A stretch of 64,000 bases of DNA from RGIG3013 sp045538935. GTDB taxonomy: Bacteria; Bacillota; Clostridia; Oscillospirales; Acutalibacteraceae. The DNA lies in contig JAZQEI010000006.1 of assembly GCA_045538935.1 (NCBI GenBank), positions 62,001 through 126,000 on the forward strand, read 5' to 3'. Below the pieces are notes generated by a model. That model saw only the letters and a program-made list of their open reading frames with translations. It searched no databases and was not told the DNA's origin. This document shows, in pieces, positions 1-9,158 of this stretch. Within the stretch, counting starts at the first letter, position 1, and each line of letters begins with the position of its first letter. A program made the position numbers and the translations under genes.

Positions 1-941
1 CTGTACTTAGTGCAAATAGTTTAGGTCGCGAAATTGAAGAAGAACCGTGCGATATTAGACTTTGCTTTCAGCGTGATAGAGATAGAATTATACACTGTAA
101 ATCTTTTAGACGATTAAAGCATAAAACACAGGTTTTCCTTTCTCCTGAATCAGATCATTATCGCACCAGATTAACCCACACATTAGAGGTTGCGCAAATT
201 GCGCGCACCATTTCTAGGGCGCTTTATTTAAATGAAGATTTAACTGAAGCTATTGCTTTGGGTCACGATTTAGGTCACACGCCTTTTGGTCACGCCGGCG
301 AACGCGCCCTAAATACCTGCCTTAATGGTGGCTTTACTCATTACGAACAAAGCGTAAGAGTATGTAAAAAGTTAGAGAAGCAACCCCGTGGACTTAATTT
401 AACTTATGAGGTTTTAGATGGTATTTTAAACCACACAAAAGGTGACTGGCCAAAAACTCTTGAGGGAAAGGTAGTCCGTTTTTCCGATAGAATAGCATAC
501 ATTAATCACGATATTGACGATGCTATTCGTGGTAAGATAATTACCGTTAACGACATTCCCAAAGAAGTTATTGATTATCTTGGTGATACAACAACAAAAA
601 GAATAAATAAACTTGTATTATCGGTTATAAATAGTTCTGATGACGATATAAAAATGGACGATGAAACATTCGGATATTACGATATGTTGCACAATTATTT
701 ATACGCAAATGTTTATTTAGGTTCAGATGCAAAAACCGAAGAACGCAAAGTTGATGGCTTTATTTGTGCTATTTTTGAGCATTTACTTAAAAATCCTGAC
801 CAAATACCTTATGAGTACCACACTATTATTGAGCAAGAAGGTATCGCAAGAGCTGCAGCAGATTATATAGCGGGCATGACCGATCATTATGCTATAAGTA
901 TGTTTTCAAATATTTACATTCCAAAGTCTTGGAATCATTAA
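1..941 (+). CDS. dgt: dGTP triphosphohydrolase (HD domain), 5' partial
   Basis: Hydrolyses dGTP to deoxyguanosine and triphosphate, or a related dNTPase activity, in the cytoplasm. The frame is open from base 3, so the gene starts before the window and 312 codons are seen. HD-superfamily metal ligands are visible: a His in RLTHTLEVAQ, the GHDLGHTPFGH block, and a later Asp in VRFSDRIAY. It lies 20 bp before dnaG and is probably co-transcribed with dnaG and rpoD, an arrangement common in Clostridia. Substrate preference cannot be read from the sequence. Confidence 0.9.
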   Translation, partial: VLSANSLGREIEEEPCDIRLCFQRDRDRIIHCKSFRRLKHKTQVFLSPESDHYRTRLTHTLEVAQIARTISRALYLNEDLTEAIALGHDLGHTPFGHAGERALNTCLNGGFTHYEQSVRVCKKLEKQPRGLNLTYEVLDGILNHTKGDWPKTLEGKVVRFSDRIAYINHDIDDAIRGKIITVNDIPKEVIDYLGDTTTKRINKLVLSVINSSDDDIKMDDETFGYYDMLHNYLYANVYLGSDAKTEERKVDGFICAIFEHLLKNPDQIPYEYHTIIEQEGIARAAADYIAGMTDHYAISMFSNIYIPKSWNH

Positions 942-961
942 TTTTATGAAAGGAGAAAAAC

Positions 962-2731
962 ATGGCAATAGATGAAAGTATTTTAATGGAAATAAAATAT
1001 AAAAACGACATAGAAACTGTTATTTCTCCTTATATAAATTTAAAACGTCGCGGTAAAAATTTAGTAGGACTATGTCCGTTCCATTCTGAAAAAACGCCCT
1101 CATTTACCGTCTATCCGGAAAGTGGCTCTTTTTACTGTTATGGTTGCGGAGTTGGCGGTGATGTTTTTACTTTTGTAAAACTAGCCGAAAATCTTGATTA
1201 TATAGAGGCTGTAAAAAAACTTGCAGAATCTGCAGGGGTTAATATACCAGAGGACGGTTATGATAATTCGCTTGTAAAACTCAAAGCAATTATTTATGAG
1301 ATTAATAGAGAATCGGCAAGATTTTTCCATAACTACATTTTTACTTCAAAAGGCAAATGGGCATTAGATTATTTAACAAATAGAGGTTTAAGTGTTTCTA
1401 CCATAAAACATTTTGGCCTTGGTGCCGCACCGGATGGTTGGACGGAACTGTGCGACTATTTAAAAAGCAAGGGCTATAAAGAGTCTGATCTTCTTGCCGC
1501 AAATGTGGCCGGAAAATCTAGTAACGGCCGTATTTATGATAGATTCAGAAAGCGTGTAATGTTCCCAATTATTGATGTTAGGTCTAATGTTATTGCGTTT
1601 TCTGGTAGAGCCGCACCTGATGCCGATAAATCTACAGGTAAATATGTAAATACATCAGATACATTAGTTTACAAAAAAAGCCTTAATCTTTTTGGTATGA
1701 ACTTTGCTAAGAATAGTTGTAGTGAAAGAATTATTCTTGTAGAAGGCAATATGGATGTAGTGTCGTTGCACCAAGCTGGATTTACTAATACTGTAGCCGC
1801 TTTGGGTACATCTTTTACCGAGCAACAAGCCAATATTTTAAGCCGATACACTAAAGAGATTGTGCTTATTCTTGACTCTGATGCTGCCGGACAGAAAGCG
1901 GTTAAAAGGGCACTCGAAACGGTGAAAAACATGGGGATATCCGTTAGAGTAGTTATTATCCCCGAAGGTAAAGATCCAGATGAGTTTATAAAAACAAACG
2001 GCCCTACTCGTTTTAAAGCTTTAATTGAAGGTGCCGTTAGTGACATTGAATATAAATTACTTATTGCTGCTGATGGATTAGATTTATCGTCTGATGATGG
2101 CAAGTTAAAGTATTTACAAAACGCAGCCGAAGTTTTGGCAGCTACATCAGATAGTATTACTAGAGATTTGTATACCGGCAAGTTGTCCGATAAATTTGGT
2201 GTATCAAAAACAGCAATTCAGACCAAAATAAAGCAAATACAGCAAGCTACGTATAAACAAAAGGTTAAAAAAGAAATTTCTGATGCAGTTACAGATAAAT
2301 TTAATAGGAACGATGTGAACCCCGACAGATTTAAATTCAGGCTCGCTGCCAAAGCAGAAGATAAGATAATATCTATTTTATTTAAGCATCCTGATTTTTA
2401 TAAAAACGTTTCCAACACTTTAAGTGAAGAGTCTTTTATTACAGAGTTTAATCGTAGAGTTGCTGGAGTTTTGTTTGGGGCCATAAAAAACGGCAAAGTG
2501 CCCGACATAATGATTTTTGATGAAAAGTTTACTCCGTCAGAAATTGGAAGTTTAGTTGCCTTAACTAATAATGAGGCTGTCGATGTTAATCCGAAGGCTG
2601 TTTTAATGGACAGCATAAGGGTTTTAGAACAAGAGAAAAATAGTAATATTATCCCCAGTACTGACGATATGTCGTTAGATGAGTGGGCAGAGCTTATGAA
2701 AAATATTGCTAATAATAAAAAGGGAGAATAA
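962..2731 (+). CDS. dnaG: DNA primase DnaG
   Basis: Synthesises RNA primers for replication. The 589-aa length is typical. The N-terminal CHC2 zinc-binding domain shows CPFHSEKTPSF and YCYGCGVGGD (about residues 38-67). A central TOPRIM domain has EGNMDVVSLHQAG and DSDAAG, the acidic metal-binding residues. The C-terminal part would contact the replicative helicase DnaB. The start is fixed by AAAGGAG about 9 bases upstream. It sits between dgt and rpoD, the classic macromolecular-synthesis arrangement. Confidence 0.97.
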   Translation: MAIDESILMEIKYKNDIETVISPYINLKRRGKNLVGLCPFHSEKTPSFTVYPESGSFYCYGCGVGGDVFTFVKLAENLDYIEAVKKLAESAGVNIPEDGYDNSLVKLKAIIYEINRESARFFHNYIFTSKGKWALDYLTNRGLSVSTIKHFGLGAAPDGWTELCDYLKSKGYKESDLLAANVAGKSSNGRIYDRFRKRVMFPIIDVRSNVIAFSGRAAPDADKSTGKYVNTSDTLVYKKSLNLFGMNFAKNSCSERIILVEGNMDVVSLHQAGFTNTVAALGTSFTEQQANILSRYTKEIVLILDSDAAGQKAVKRALETVKNMGISVRVVIIPEGKDPDEFIKTNGPTRFKALIEGAVSDIEYKLLIAADGLDLSSDDGKLKYLQNAAEVLAATSDSITRDLYTGKLSDKFGVSKTAIQTKIKQIQQATYKQKVKKEISDAVTDKFNRNDVNPDRFKFRLAAKAEDKIISILFKHPDFYKNVSNTLSEESFITEFNRRVAGVLFGAIKNGKVPDIMIFDEKFTPSEIGSLVALTNNEAVDVNPKAVLMDSIRVLEQEKNSNIIPSTDDMSLDEWAELMKNIANNKKGE

Positions 2732-2735
2732 GAAT

Positions 2736-3812
2736 ATGGATGAAAATAAAAAGAAAAAGGATCTAATCGAAATGACCAACAATGTTAAAGATGATCCGTT
2801 TATGGAAGAAGACGACAATCAAGATAACTTAGATATTGAGCCAGATGCAGAAGATCTTGAGGCGTTATCGATGTTTGAAGATGAGCCTATTTTAGATCTT
2901 GATTATATCGATGAACCCACAGAAGAAGATTTAAAATTAGAAGAGCTTGATGTTAAGAAGATAGAGGATGAGTCTGCTTTTGATACTATGTCATTAGATG
3001 ATCCGGTTAAGGTTTATCTAAGAGAGATCGGCCGTGTTCCGCTTTTATCTACTGATGATGAAATTGAACTTGCTATTAAAATAAAAGATGGCGATGCTAT
3101 AGCAAAACAACGCCTTACCGAAGCAAACTTGCGCTTGGTTGTTAGTATTGCAAAAAAATATGTTGGTAGGGGAATGTATTTTCTTGATTTAATTCAAGAG
3201 GGCAACGTTGGCCTTATAAAGGCAGTTGATAAATTCGATTATACTAAGGGCTTTAAGTTTTCTACCTACGCAACATGGTGGATACGCCAGGCAATAACCA
3301 GAGCTATTGCCGACCAAGCAAGAACCATTCGTATTCCTGTTCATATGGTAGAAACCATTAACCGTTTAAAGAAAATTCAGAGTCAGCTTTTGCATGAAAA
3401 CGGCTACGAGCCGAGTGAAGAGCTTATTGCTGAAAAAATGGCACTTCCTGTTGAAAGAGTCAGAGAAATTATGCGTGTAGCACAAGAACCTGTTTCAATG
3501 GAAACTCCTATTGGCCCAGAGGAAGATAGCCGTTTAATGGACTTTATTCGTGATGAAGATGCTTTGGCTCCAGACGAAGCTGCGCTTAAATCTATAACCA
3601 ATGAAGATATTGATAGTGTTTTAAAGACTTTAACTGCTCGTGAGGAAGCGGTTATTAGACTTCGTTTTGGTTTACATGACGGTAGATGTCACACACTTGA
3701 AGAGGTTGGTAGCGAGTTTAATGTTACCCGTGAAAGAATCCGCCAAATAGAAGCAAAAGCTTTAAGAAAGTTAAGACATCCTGTTAGAAGCAATAAATTT
3801 AAAGACAGATAA
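2736..3812 (+). CDS. rpoD: Primary RNA polymerase sigma factor (SigA/RpoD)
   Basis: Housekeeping sigma-70 factor of 358 aa. The N-terminus is acidic and low-complexity. It is followed by region 1.2 (DDPVKVYLREIG), region 2 with the core-binding and -10 recognition segment (FSTYATWWIRQAI), region 3, and region 4.2 with the -35 helix-turn-helix (VTRERIRQIEAKALRKLR). An in-frame ATG lies 30 bases upstream inside dnaG, but AGGGAG at 2721-2726 places the start at 2736. It starts 4 bases after the dnaG stop, so the two are probably translationally coupled. Confidence 0.97.
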   Translation: MDENKKKKDLIEMTNNVKDDPFMEEDDNQDNLDIEPDAEDLEALSMFEDEPILDLDYIDEPTEEDLKLEELDVKKIEDESAFDTMSLDDPVKVYLREIGRVPLLSTDDEIELAIKIKDGDAIAKQRLTEANLRLVVSIAKKYVGRGMYFLDLIQEGNVGLIKAVDKFDYTKGFKFSTYATWWIRQAITRAIADQARTIRIPVHMVETINRLKKIQSQLLHENGYEPSEELIAEKMALPVERVREIMRVAQEPVSMETPIGPEEDSRLMDFIRDEDALAPDEAALKSITNEDIDSVLKTLTAREEAVIRLRFGLHDGRCHTLEEVGSEFNVTRERIRQIEAKALRKLRHPVRSNKFKDR

Positions 3813-3824
3813 GGAATAAATGAT

Positions 3825-4082
3825 ATGTTGTTAACATATAAAACTAAGGGAGTTTGCTCCAGAAGTATATCTATTGAAATTGACGATGCAAATGATATTA
3901 TCAAAAACATAGAATTTTTAGGCGGTTGCAATGGAAACACCAAAGGCATAGCACAACTTTGTGTTGGAATGAATGTTATTGATGTTTGTAATAAATTAAA
4001 GGGCATTAAATGCGGCTTTAAAGATACATCTTGTCCCGATCAATTATCGTGTGCATTGCAAGAGTACTTATCTAATAAATAA
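3825..4082 (+). CDS. TSCPD-domain protein (TIGR03905-like)
   Basis: An 85-aa protein. Its C-terminal TSCPDQLS motif and the preceding GGCNGNTKGIAQLCVGM segment identify the small TSCPD family, related to a C-terminal segment of some ribonucleotide reductases. Function is unknown; the Cys residues suggest metal or redox binding, which is inference. AAGGA 9 bases upstream supports the start. It follows rpoD by 12 bp and probably belongs to the same transcript. Confidence 0.8.
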   Translation: MLLTYKTKGVCSRSISIEIDDANDIIKNIEFLGGCNGNTKGIAQLCVGMNVIDVCNKLKGIKCGFKDTSCPDQLSCALQEYLSNK

Positions 4083-4120
4083 TAATATAAATGTATATCG
4101 TTAAGGAAGGGTGAACATAA

Positions 4121-4660
4121 GTGTACGATGATAATGATATGAAAATTTTTGTTTCTAATTCTTTGTCAGACAAGTCAGATAATACTAATATTGGTAATTC
4201 TAATATTAGCTCTGCTGATGTTAATAAGGGTAGACGTCTTGGCGTGGAAATTGCGCATAAATTTACCGATGCGGTTGAATCTTTTTCTGACGACATTGAG
4301 GGTGTAGATACCGCAATGTTATTACAACGTCAATTATTGTTATCGTTCACGGTTACAGTTACTTTAGAAGAATATTGTTGTGATGATATAATATCTGGTG
4401 TTGCTCAAAAAAGTTTTTTAGACTACTTAAAACAAAAATCGTCGACACTTTATAACAATTCTTCCGATACCGGCGCTTTTTCCTTCTATTACTTAGCTTT
4501 TCGTCGCGGTAATGATATAGAACGCAGAATAGGACAAACCTTTGCAATGCTTTGTTCGCACGATGGTGACCCTATTTACCAAGAGCTTGGTGAGGCGCTT
4601 TATTGTTGGTTTGCTTCTGCTGTCAGGGCAACAATCGATGATTATGGCTTTTTAAAATAG
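4121..4660 (+). CDS. Conserved hypothetical protein
   Basis: A 179-aa soluble protein with GTG start and AAGGAAGG ribosome binding site about 10 bases upstream. I recognise no domain. The first 40 residues are polar and low-complexity. The rest is predicted helical and contains two adjacent Cys (EEYCCDD). No signal peptide or membrane span is seen. It lies between the TSCPD gene and an amidase on the same strand. Its codon use looks like that of its neighbours, so it is probably a lineage-specific core gene. Confidence 0.7.
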   Translation: MYDDNDMKIFVSNSLSDKSDNTNIGNSNISSADVNKGRRLGVEIAHKFTDAVESFSDDIEGVDTAMLLQRQLLLSFTVTVTLEEYCCDDIISGVAQKSFLDYLKQKSSTLYNNSSDTGAFSFYYLAFRRGNDIERRIGQTFAMLCSHDGDPIYQELGEALYCWFASAVRATIDDYGFLK

Positions 4661-4708
4661 AACATATATTAAGTTTTCGGCATATATTACCTATAAGAAG
4701 GTGAATGT

Positions 4709-5446
4709 ATGCCGATTATTTATTTAAGTCCGTCAACACAAGAATTTAATCCGTATGTTAATGGCGGTAACGAAGAATATTATATGAATTTAATTGCCGA
4801 TGCAATGGTGCCATACCTTACATCAAGCGGAATTGAATATGTCAGAAACACTCCAGATATGACTGCGGCAAGCTCAATAGTTGCTTCTAATAGTGGCAAT
4901 TACGATTTACATTTAGCGCTTCACTCGAATGCAGCGGGTGGTGGTAATTCGGGTAATGTTAGGGGTAGTGAGGTTTATTATTACCCTAATAGTCAAAACA
5001 GTCAGCGTGCGGCAGAAATCATAGCAAACAATTTAAAACTTATCTATCCACTGCCAAACAGAGTAATTACTGTGCCTACAACTACTTTGGGTGAGGTTGC
5101 CAGAACACGCGCGCCTGCTGTGCTTATTGAGTTTGCATATCACGATAATGCACAAGATGCCGATTGGATAAGAAACAATATTAATCAAATTGCTGAAAAT
5201 GTCGTTCTCTCATTAACCGATTATTTTGGAATACCGTTTGTAATGCCGCAACCTATATTTTTTGCTACCGTTTCAACTAATAGTGGTGCACCGTTAAACA
5301 TAAGAAGCGGACCCTCTACAGAAACGTTTATTAAAGGTCGGGTACCAAACGGTCAGCAGATTAAGGTTCTGGCTAATTTGCTTGATTGGTATTTAATAGA
5401 ATATAATGACATTACCGGTTACGTTGCCAGTAGATATGTTGTTTAG
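4709..5446 (+). CDS. N-acetylmuramoyl-L-alanine amidase-like protein with SH3 domain
   Basis: A 245-aa protein. Residues 1-175 resemble the zinc amidase_3 family: NGGNEEYYMN (Glu ligand), DLHLALHSNAA (His ligand) and VLIEFAYHDN (catalytic-type Glu). Residues 183-245 form a bacterial SH3 domain (LNIRSGPSTETFIKGRVPNG). The usual N-terminal DPGHGG motif is replaced by a segment with no His (LSPSTQEFN). No signal peptide is visible, so it may act on spore or forespore peptidoglycan or be released in some other way. An intrinsic terminator follows directly. Confidence 0.82.
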   Translation: MPIIYLSPSTQEFNPYVNGGNEEYYMNLIADAMVPYLTSSGIEYVRNTPDMTAASSIVASNSGNYDLHLALHSNAAGGGNSGNVRGSEVYYYPNSQNSQRAAEIIANNLKLIYPLPNRVITVPTTTLGEVARTRAPAVLIEFAYHDNAQDADWIRNNINQIAENVVLSLTDYFGIPFVMPQPIFFATVSTNSGAPLNIRSGPSTETFIKGRVPNGQQIKVLANLLDWYLIEYNDITGYVASRYVV

Positions 5447-5476
5447 AAAATACTGCAGTTTTGCAGTATTTTTTTC
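5447..5476 (+). terminator. Intrinsic terminator after the amidase gene
   Basis: The arms 5447-5456 and 5463-5472 form a 10-bp stem (core TACTGC/GCAGTA) with a 6-base loop and a run of T. It begins directly after the stop codon and closes the dgt-to-amidase unit. Confidence 0.9.
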
Positions 5477-5505
5477 TTGTAAATCATAACCATTTATTGT
5501 ATAAT
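5477..5505 (+). promoter_or_regulatory. Sigma-A promoter for the M50-like/scpAB operon
   Basis: TTGTAA at 5477-5482 and TATAAT at 5500-5505 are separated by 17 bp. The promoter lies between the preceding terminator and the TTG start at 5531. Confidence 0.8.
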
Positions 5506-5530
5506 AAATTATGATTGGAGTTGGTATGCC

Positions 5531-6223
5531 TTGTTAAAGGTTTTAATTGATTTAATTAACGGTGAAGCTGGTCTGTTAGACGTTATTGTACAAGCAATAT
5601 CGCTTGTTATATTAATCTTTTCAATTTTTCCGTTTCATAACTTTGTACAAAGCAAAGTTGCCGAAAAATTGGGTGATAGAACCTCTAAACATCAGGGCAT
5701 GCAAACCCTTAATCCTTTTGCACATATAGACTATGCCGGCGCTCTTACTATGATCATTTTTGGCATAGGCTGGGGTAGACATTCTTACATTAACGCTCGT
5801 AATTTTAAAAAACCTAAAAGAGGCATTGCAATTGTTGCAGCAGCAGGCGTGCTTGCAAATCTTGTTTATGCATTAGTGTTTTTGCTAGTTGGCAACTTGC
5901 TTAGTGTTGTCATTTATTTAATATTCGGCCGTGTTGCTTTTATTAACGTTTTGCTCAGTATTTTTTATATGGCAGCTCAGGTTGCGGTCTCGTTAACTGT
6001 TTTTTATCTTTTGCCCATACCACCTCTTGATGGAGCAAAAATTTTAGCGTCTGTTTTACCAGACAAATACTATTATAAATATTTAAGTTTTGAACGTTAT
6101 TTTTCATTAATTCTTATATTGCTAGTTGCTACAGATGCTCTTGATGCACCTATTTTACTTGTTAGCAATTATATTTATAGACTGCTTAGTTACGTAGCTT
6201 GGTTGCCATTCTTTTGGTTTTAA
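5531..6223 (+). CDS. M50-family (site-2-protease-like) membrane protein with degenerate active site
   Basis: A 230-aa protein with about five membrane segments. It matches the YwhC-type M50 family throughout: a QGMQTLNPFAHIDYAG segment, GIGWGR, ARNFKKPKRGI, and the third-ligand motif LPIPPLDGAKIL. The zinc-binding HExxH is HNFVQ, losing both the catalytic Glu and the second His. It is therefore probably a pseudoprotease, perhaps with a scaffold or regulatory role. The start is TTG, supported by GGAG 10 bases upstream and a promoter at 5477-5505. It is followed by scpA 18 bp downstream. Confidence 0.85.
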   Translation: MLKVLIDLINGEAGLLDVIVQAISLVILIFSIFPFHNFVQSKVAEKLGDRTSKHQGMQTLNPFAHIDYAGALTMIIFGIGWGRHSYINARNFKKPKRGIAIVAAAGVLANLVYALVFLLVGNLLSVVIYLIFGRVAFINVLLSIFYMAAQVAVSLTVFYLLPIPPLDGAKILASVLPDKYYYKYLSFERYFSLILILLVATDALDAPILLVSNYIYRLLSYVAWLPFFWF

Positions 6224-6241
6224 TGAAATAATGGAGTAATT

Positions 6242-6961
6242 ATGGATTCTTTACTTTATAAATTTGAAAATTGCGATTTTGAAGGTCCGCTTGATTTATT
6301 GCTGTCGTTAATATCTAAAAATAAGGTTGATATTTACGATATCCCGCTTTGTAGTATTATTGAGCAGTATTTGGACCAAATCGATATTATGAAACAACAG
6401 AATATGGATATTGCCAGTGAATTTTTAGAAATGGCGGCGCGTCTTATTTATATTAAAACCGTTAGCCTTTTGCCAAAGCACGAAGAAATTGAGGAGTTAA
6501 AGGAACAACTTCAAGGTGAACTGCTTGAATATCAGATTTGTCGTGATATGGCGGCAAAACTTGCACTTATGACCGACGGCTTTGACTGCTTTATTAAAAA
6601 GCCTGATGAAGTTGAGTTCGATAAAACTTACGAGCTAAAGCATGATCCTATTGTTATTTTTGATGCATATAATTCTGCGGTTGGTAGGGGAATGCGCAAG
6701 CTACCACCACCGGTTAGTGCTTTTACTAAAATTGTTGCCAAAAAGATTTTCTCGGTATCGTCAAAAATCGTTAATGTTATACGCCGATTAACAAAAAAAC
6801 CTCAAAAATTAAAGAGCCTGTTTGAAGATTCAAAAAGTCGTTCTGAATTAGTTGCTACTTTTCTTGCAGTATTGGAACTTTGCAAATCAAACAGAGTTGT
6901 TATAAACGGTGACGGGTCTAATGCCGATATTTGTCTTGTTAATGACAGAAAGGAACAATAA
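6242..6961 (+). CDS. scpA: Segregation and condensation protein A
   Basis: A 239-aa kleisin subunit that bridges the SMC ATPase and ScpB for chromosome condensation and segregation. The N-terminal signature FEGPLDLLLSLISKNKVDIYDIPL is typical, and the C-terminal winged-helix part contacts the SMC head. Its stop overlaps the scpB start by one base, indicating coupled translation. Confidence 0.95.
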   Translation: MDSLLYKFENCDFEGPLDLLLSLISKNKVDIYDIPLCSIIEQYLDQIDIMKQQNMDIASEFLEMAARLIYIKTVSLLPKHEEIEELKEQLQGELLEYQICRDMAAKLALMTDGFDCFIKKPDEVEFDKTYELKHDPIVIFDAYNSAVGRGMRKLPPPVSAFTKIVAKKIFSVSSKIVNVIRRLTKKPQKLKSLFEDSKSRSELVATFLAVLELCKSNRVVINGDGSNADICLVNDRKEQ

Positions 6962-7524
6962 TGGATACAAAAAATATAGTGCCTGCTATTGAGGCGGTTT
7001 TGTTTTCGGGTGGTGAACCTGTTAGCATTGAGCGTTTATCACAAGTTTTCTCTATAACGCCCGAACAGGTTGAAGAATGTTTAGAAATTTTAACCGAAAA
7101 ATTAAATAGTGCAGATAGTGGAATTTCCGTTTTAAAACTTGATAATTGCTATCAACTTGCAACCAAAAAAGAGTATGCACAGTATATTAAGGCGGCTTTT
7201 GATATGCGAAAGCGTACTCCGTTGTCACAAGCTGCGTTAGAGGTTTTGGCTGTAATAGCATACAATGAGCCTGTAACAAAATCTTTCATAGAGCAGGTAA
7301 GGGGAGTTGACTGTTCAGGTGTAGTTACTACACTGGTAGAAAAAGAACTTATTGAAGAATGTGGGCGATTAGAACTACCTGGCAGACCTTTATTGTATAG
7401 AACAACAAAGGTATTTTTAAGAAGTTTTTCTATTTCTTCTTTGGCCGATTTACCAAAGCTTCCTCGCCAAGAAGGTACACCGTTGCCGGAACTTGGTGAA
7501 CAACTGGCAATTTCTGAAGAATAA
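6961..7524 (+). CDS. scpB: Segregation and condensation protein B
   Basis: A 187-aa ScpB with two winged-helix domains. It shows IEAVLFSGGEPVS near the N-terminus, and ALEVLAVIAYNEPVTKSFIEQVRGVD and GRPLLYRTTKVF further on. It forms the Smc-ScpAB complex with the product of the overlapping scpA gene. Confidence 0.95.
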   Translation: MDTKNIVPAIEAVLFSGGEPVSIERLSQVFSITPEQVEECLEILTEKLNSADSGISVLKLDNCYQLATKKEYAQYIKAAFDMRKRTPLSQAALEVLAVIAYNEPVTKSFIEQVRGVDCSGVVTTLVEKELIEECGRLELPGRPLLYRTTKVFLRSFSISSLADLPKLPRQEGTPLPELGEQLAISEE

Positions 7525-7583
7525 TTTTTTAATTTAAGGAAAATATAAGGCAAGAAAATTTAAATTTGAAAGGACTATTAAAA

Positions 7584-7943
7584 ATGAGTGCACACAATAT
7601 AAAAGAAGTTATGGATACCACAATGGACAAGCTTCGCGCTATGGTTGATGCTGATACTATAATTGGTAGCCCCATAACAGTAGGCGATATGACTATTATA
7701 CCCGTTTCTAAAGTTTCTTTTGGAGTTGCTACCGGCGGATCTGATTTTCCATCTAAAACCCAACGCGAAATTTTTGGTGGCGGCGGCGGTGCCGGCGTTT
7801 CAATTAATCCTATCGCATTTATTGTTGTTAACAAGGGCGAAGTTAAGATGATGCAAATCTATAACGATGCCACTACTGTTGATAAAGCAATTAGTATGGC
7901 TCCTGAACTTTTTGATAAGGTTAGAGATTTGTTTAAAAAATAA
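7584..7943 (+). CDS. ytfJ: GerW/YtfJ-family spore protein
   Basis: A 119-aa protein. The family pattern is clear: GSPITVGDMTIIPVSKVSFG, a Gly-rich stretch (IFGGGGGAGVSINPIAF), then a hydrophobic beta segment and LFDKVRDLFKK. In Bacillus the homologue is made in the forespore and is needed for germination of some spores. The ATG at 7584 is preferred over an in-frame TTG at 7566 because GAAAGGAC lies just before it. It follows scpB by 59 bp. Confidence 0.85.
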   Translation: MSAHNIKEVMDTTMDKLRAMVDADTIIGSPITVGDMTIIPVSKVSFGVATGGSDFPSKTQREIFGGGGGAGVSINPIAFIVVNKGEVKMMQIYNDATTVDKAISMAPELFDKVRDLFKK

Positions 7944-8012
7944 GAGCATTTTTATACACATACACCTAGTATTATTTAATATATAAAAATTGTTTAGTAA
8001 CGGGTGTGTTGT

Positions 8013-9158
8013 ATGCTTAAAAAAATATTAATTCCGATAATTATAATTGTATCCGTATTTATTGTGTCGGTAAATGTTGTGTTTGTTAATGCTGCAGAAA
8101 TTAACCTCAGCGCAAGGTCGGCAGTAGTTATAAATGCATCTACCGGCACTGTTTTGTTCGAGAAGAATGCTTACGAACAACTACCTATGGCAAGCACTAC
8201 AAAAATAATGACAGCACTGCTACTTGCTGAGCAAGAAAATCTAGATACCTTAGTTGTTACAACAAAACAAATGGTTACTGTTGAGGGCTCTTCTATGGGG
8301 TTGCTTGCGGGCGATACTGTGAGTTATAAAGATTTATTGTACGGTATGCTGTTGGCATCGGGTAATGATGCCGCAAATACAACTGCAATTGCTTTATCGG
8401 GCAGTACCCAAGATTTTGCCGATTTAATGAATCGCAAGGCTCAGCAGTTGGGTCTTAATAACACACATTTTGTTACTCCATCAGGTTTAGACGCAGAAGG
8501 TCATTATTCTACAGCGTATGATATGGCTCAACTAGCGGCATATGCTTTAAAAAACGGAAAATTTAAATCTGCTGCATCAAGTAAAACTGCAACATTATAT
8601 TACGGAAATCCACCATATAAAAGAAAATTGTCTAATCATAACAAACTTCTTAATATGTATGAGGGTGCAATAGGTGTAAAAACTGGGTATACCAAAAAGT
8701 CTGGCAGATGTTTGGTTTCTGCGGCCGAGCGCGATGGTACAACTGTTGTAGCAGTTACTCTTAATGCACCTGACGATTGGTCTGATCATAAAAGGCTGTT
8801 AGATTATGGATTTTTATGTACAAAAAACACAAATTTAACCGATTGCTTTACTAGTGCTAGCATTAACGTTGTGGGGTCAGATAAAGCTCACGTTGATTTA
8901 AGCGCTGGAGACTGTTTTGTTGGCCTAACAAAAGCCGAAATGAATAATATTACATATACGTTAGATATTCCTCGTTTTGTTTATGCTCCCGTTAAAGCTG
9001 GAGAAGAGGTTGGTACAATCAACTATTATTTAAATGATAAACTAGTAGGCACTGCACCACTTTCAATTAAACAAGATGCACCAGAATGTGAAATAAATGA
9101 AGCTTCGTTTTTAGAAAAGTTTTTAGCTAATCTTATAACGTTATTAAAGGATTTATGA
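8013..9158 (+). CDS. D-alanyl-D-alanine carboxypeptidase (DacF-type, S11 family)
   Basis: A 381-aa penicillin-binding protein that trims the terminal D-Ala from peptidoglycan stem peptides. It has an N-terminal signal peptide (about residues 1-27), then the catalytic motifs STTK (Ser near 61), SGND and KTGYT in the right order, and a C-terminal PBP5-like beta domain. The C-terminus is hydrophobic (FLANLITLLKDL), a possible membrane anchor. A GTG in frame at 8004 is a less likely start. Placement beside ytfJ suggests a spore-cortex role like DacF, but a vegetative DacA role is possible. Confidence 0.9.
   Translation: MLKKILIPIIIIVSVFIVSVNVVFVNAAEINLSARSAVVINASTGTVLFEKNAYEQLPMASTTKIMTALLLAEQENLDTLVVTTKQMVTVEGSSMGLLAGDTVSYKDLLYGMLLASGNDAANTTAIALSGSTQDFADLMNRKAQQLGLNNTHFVTPSGLDAEGHYSTAYDMAQLAAYALKNGKFKSAASSKTATLYYGNPPYKRKLSNHNKLLNMYEGAIGVKTGYTKKSGRCLVSAAERDGTTVVAVTLNAPDDWSDHKRLLDYGFLCTKNTNLTDCFTSASINVVGSDKAHVDLSAGDCFVGLTKAEMNNITYTLDIPRFVYAPVKAGEEVGTINYYLNDKLVGTAPLSIKQDAPECEINEASFLEKFLANLITLLKDL

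Noticed and set aside
1669..2181. A 170-codon minus-strand frame opposite dnaG
   Set aside because: It lies fully inside a well-supported conserved gene, has no ribosome binding site, and has composition expected of an antisense frame.
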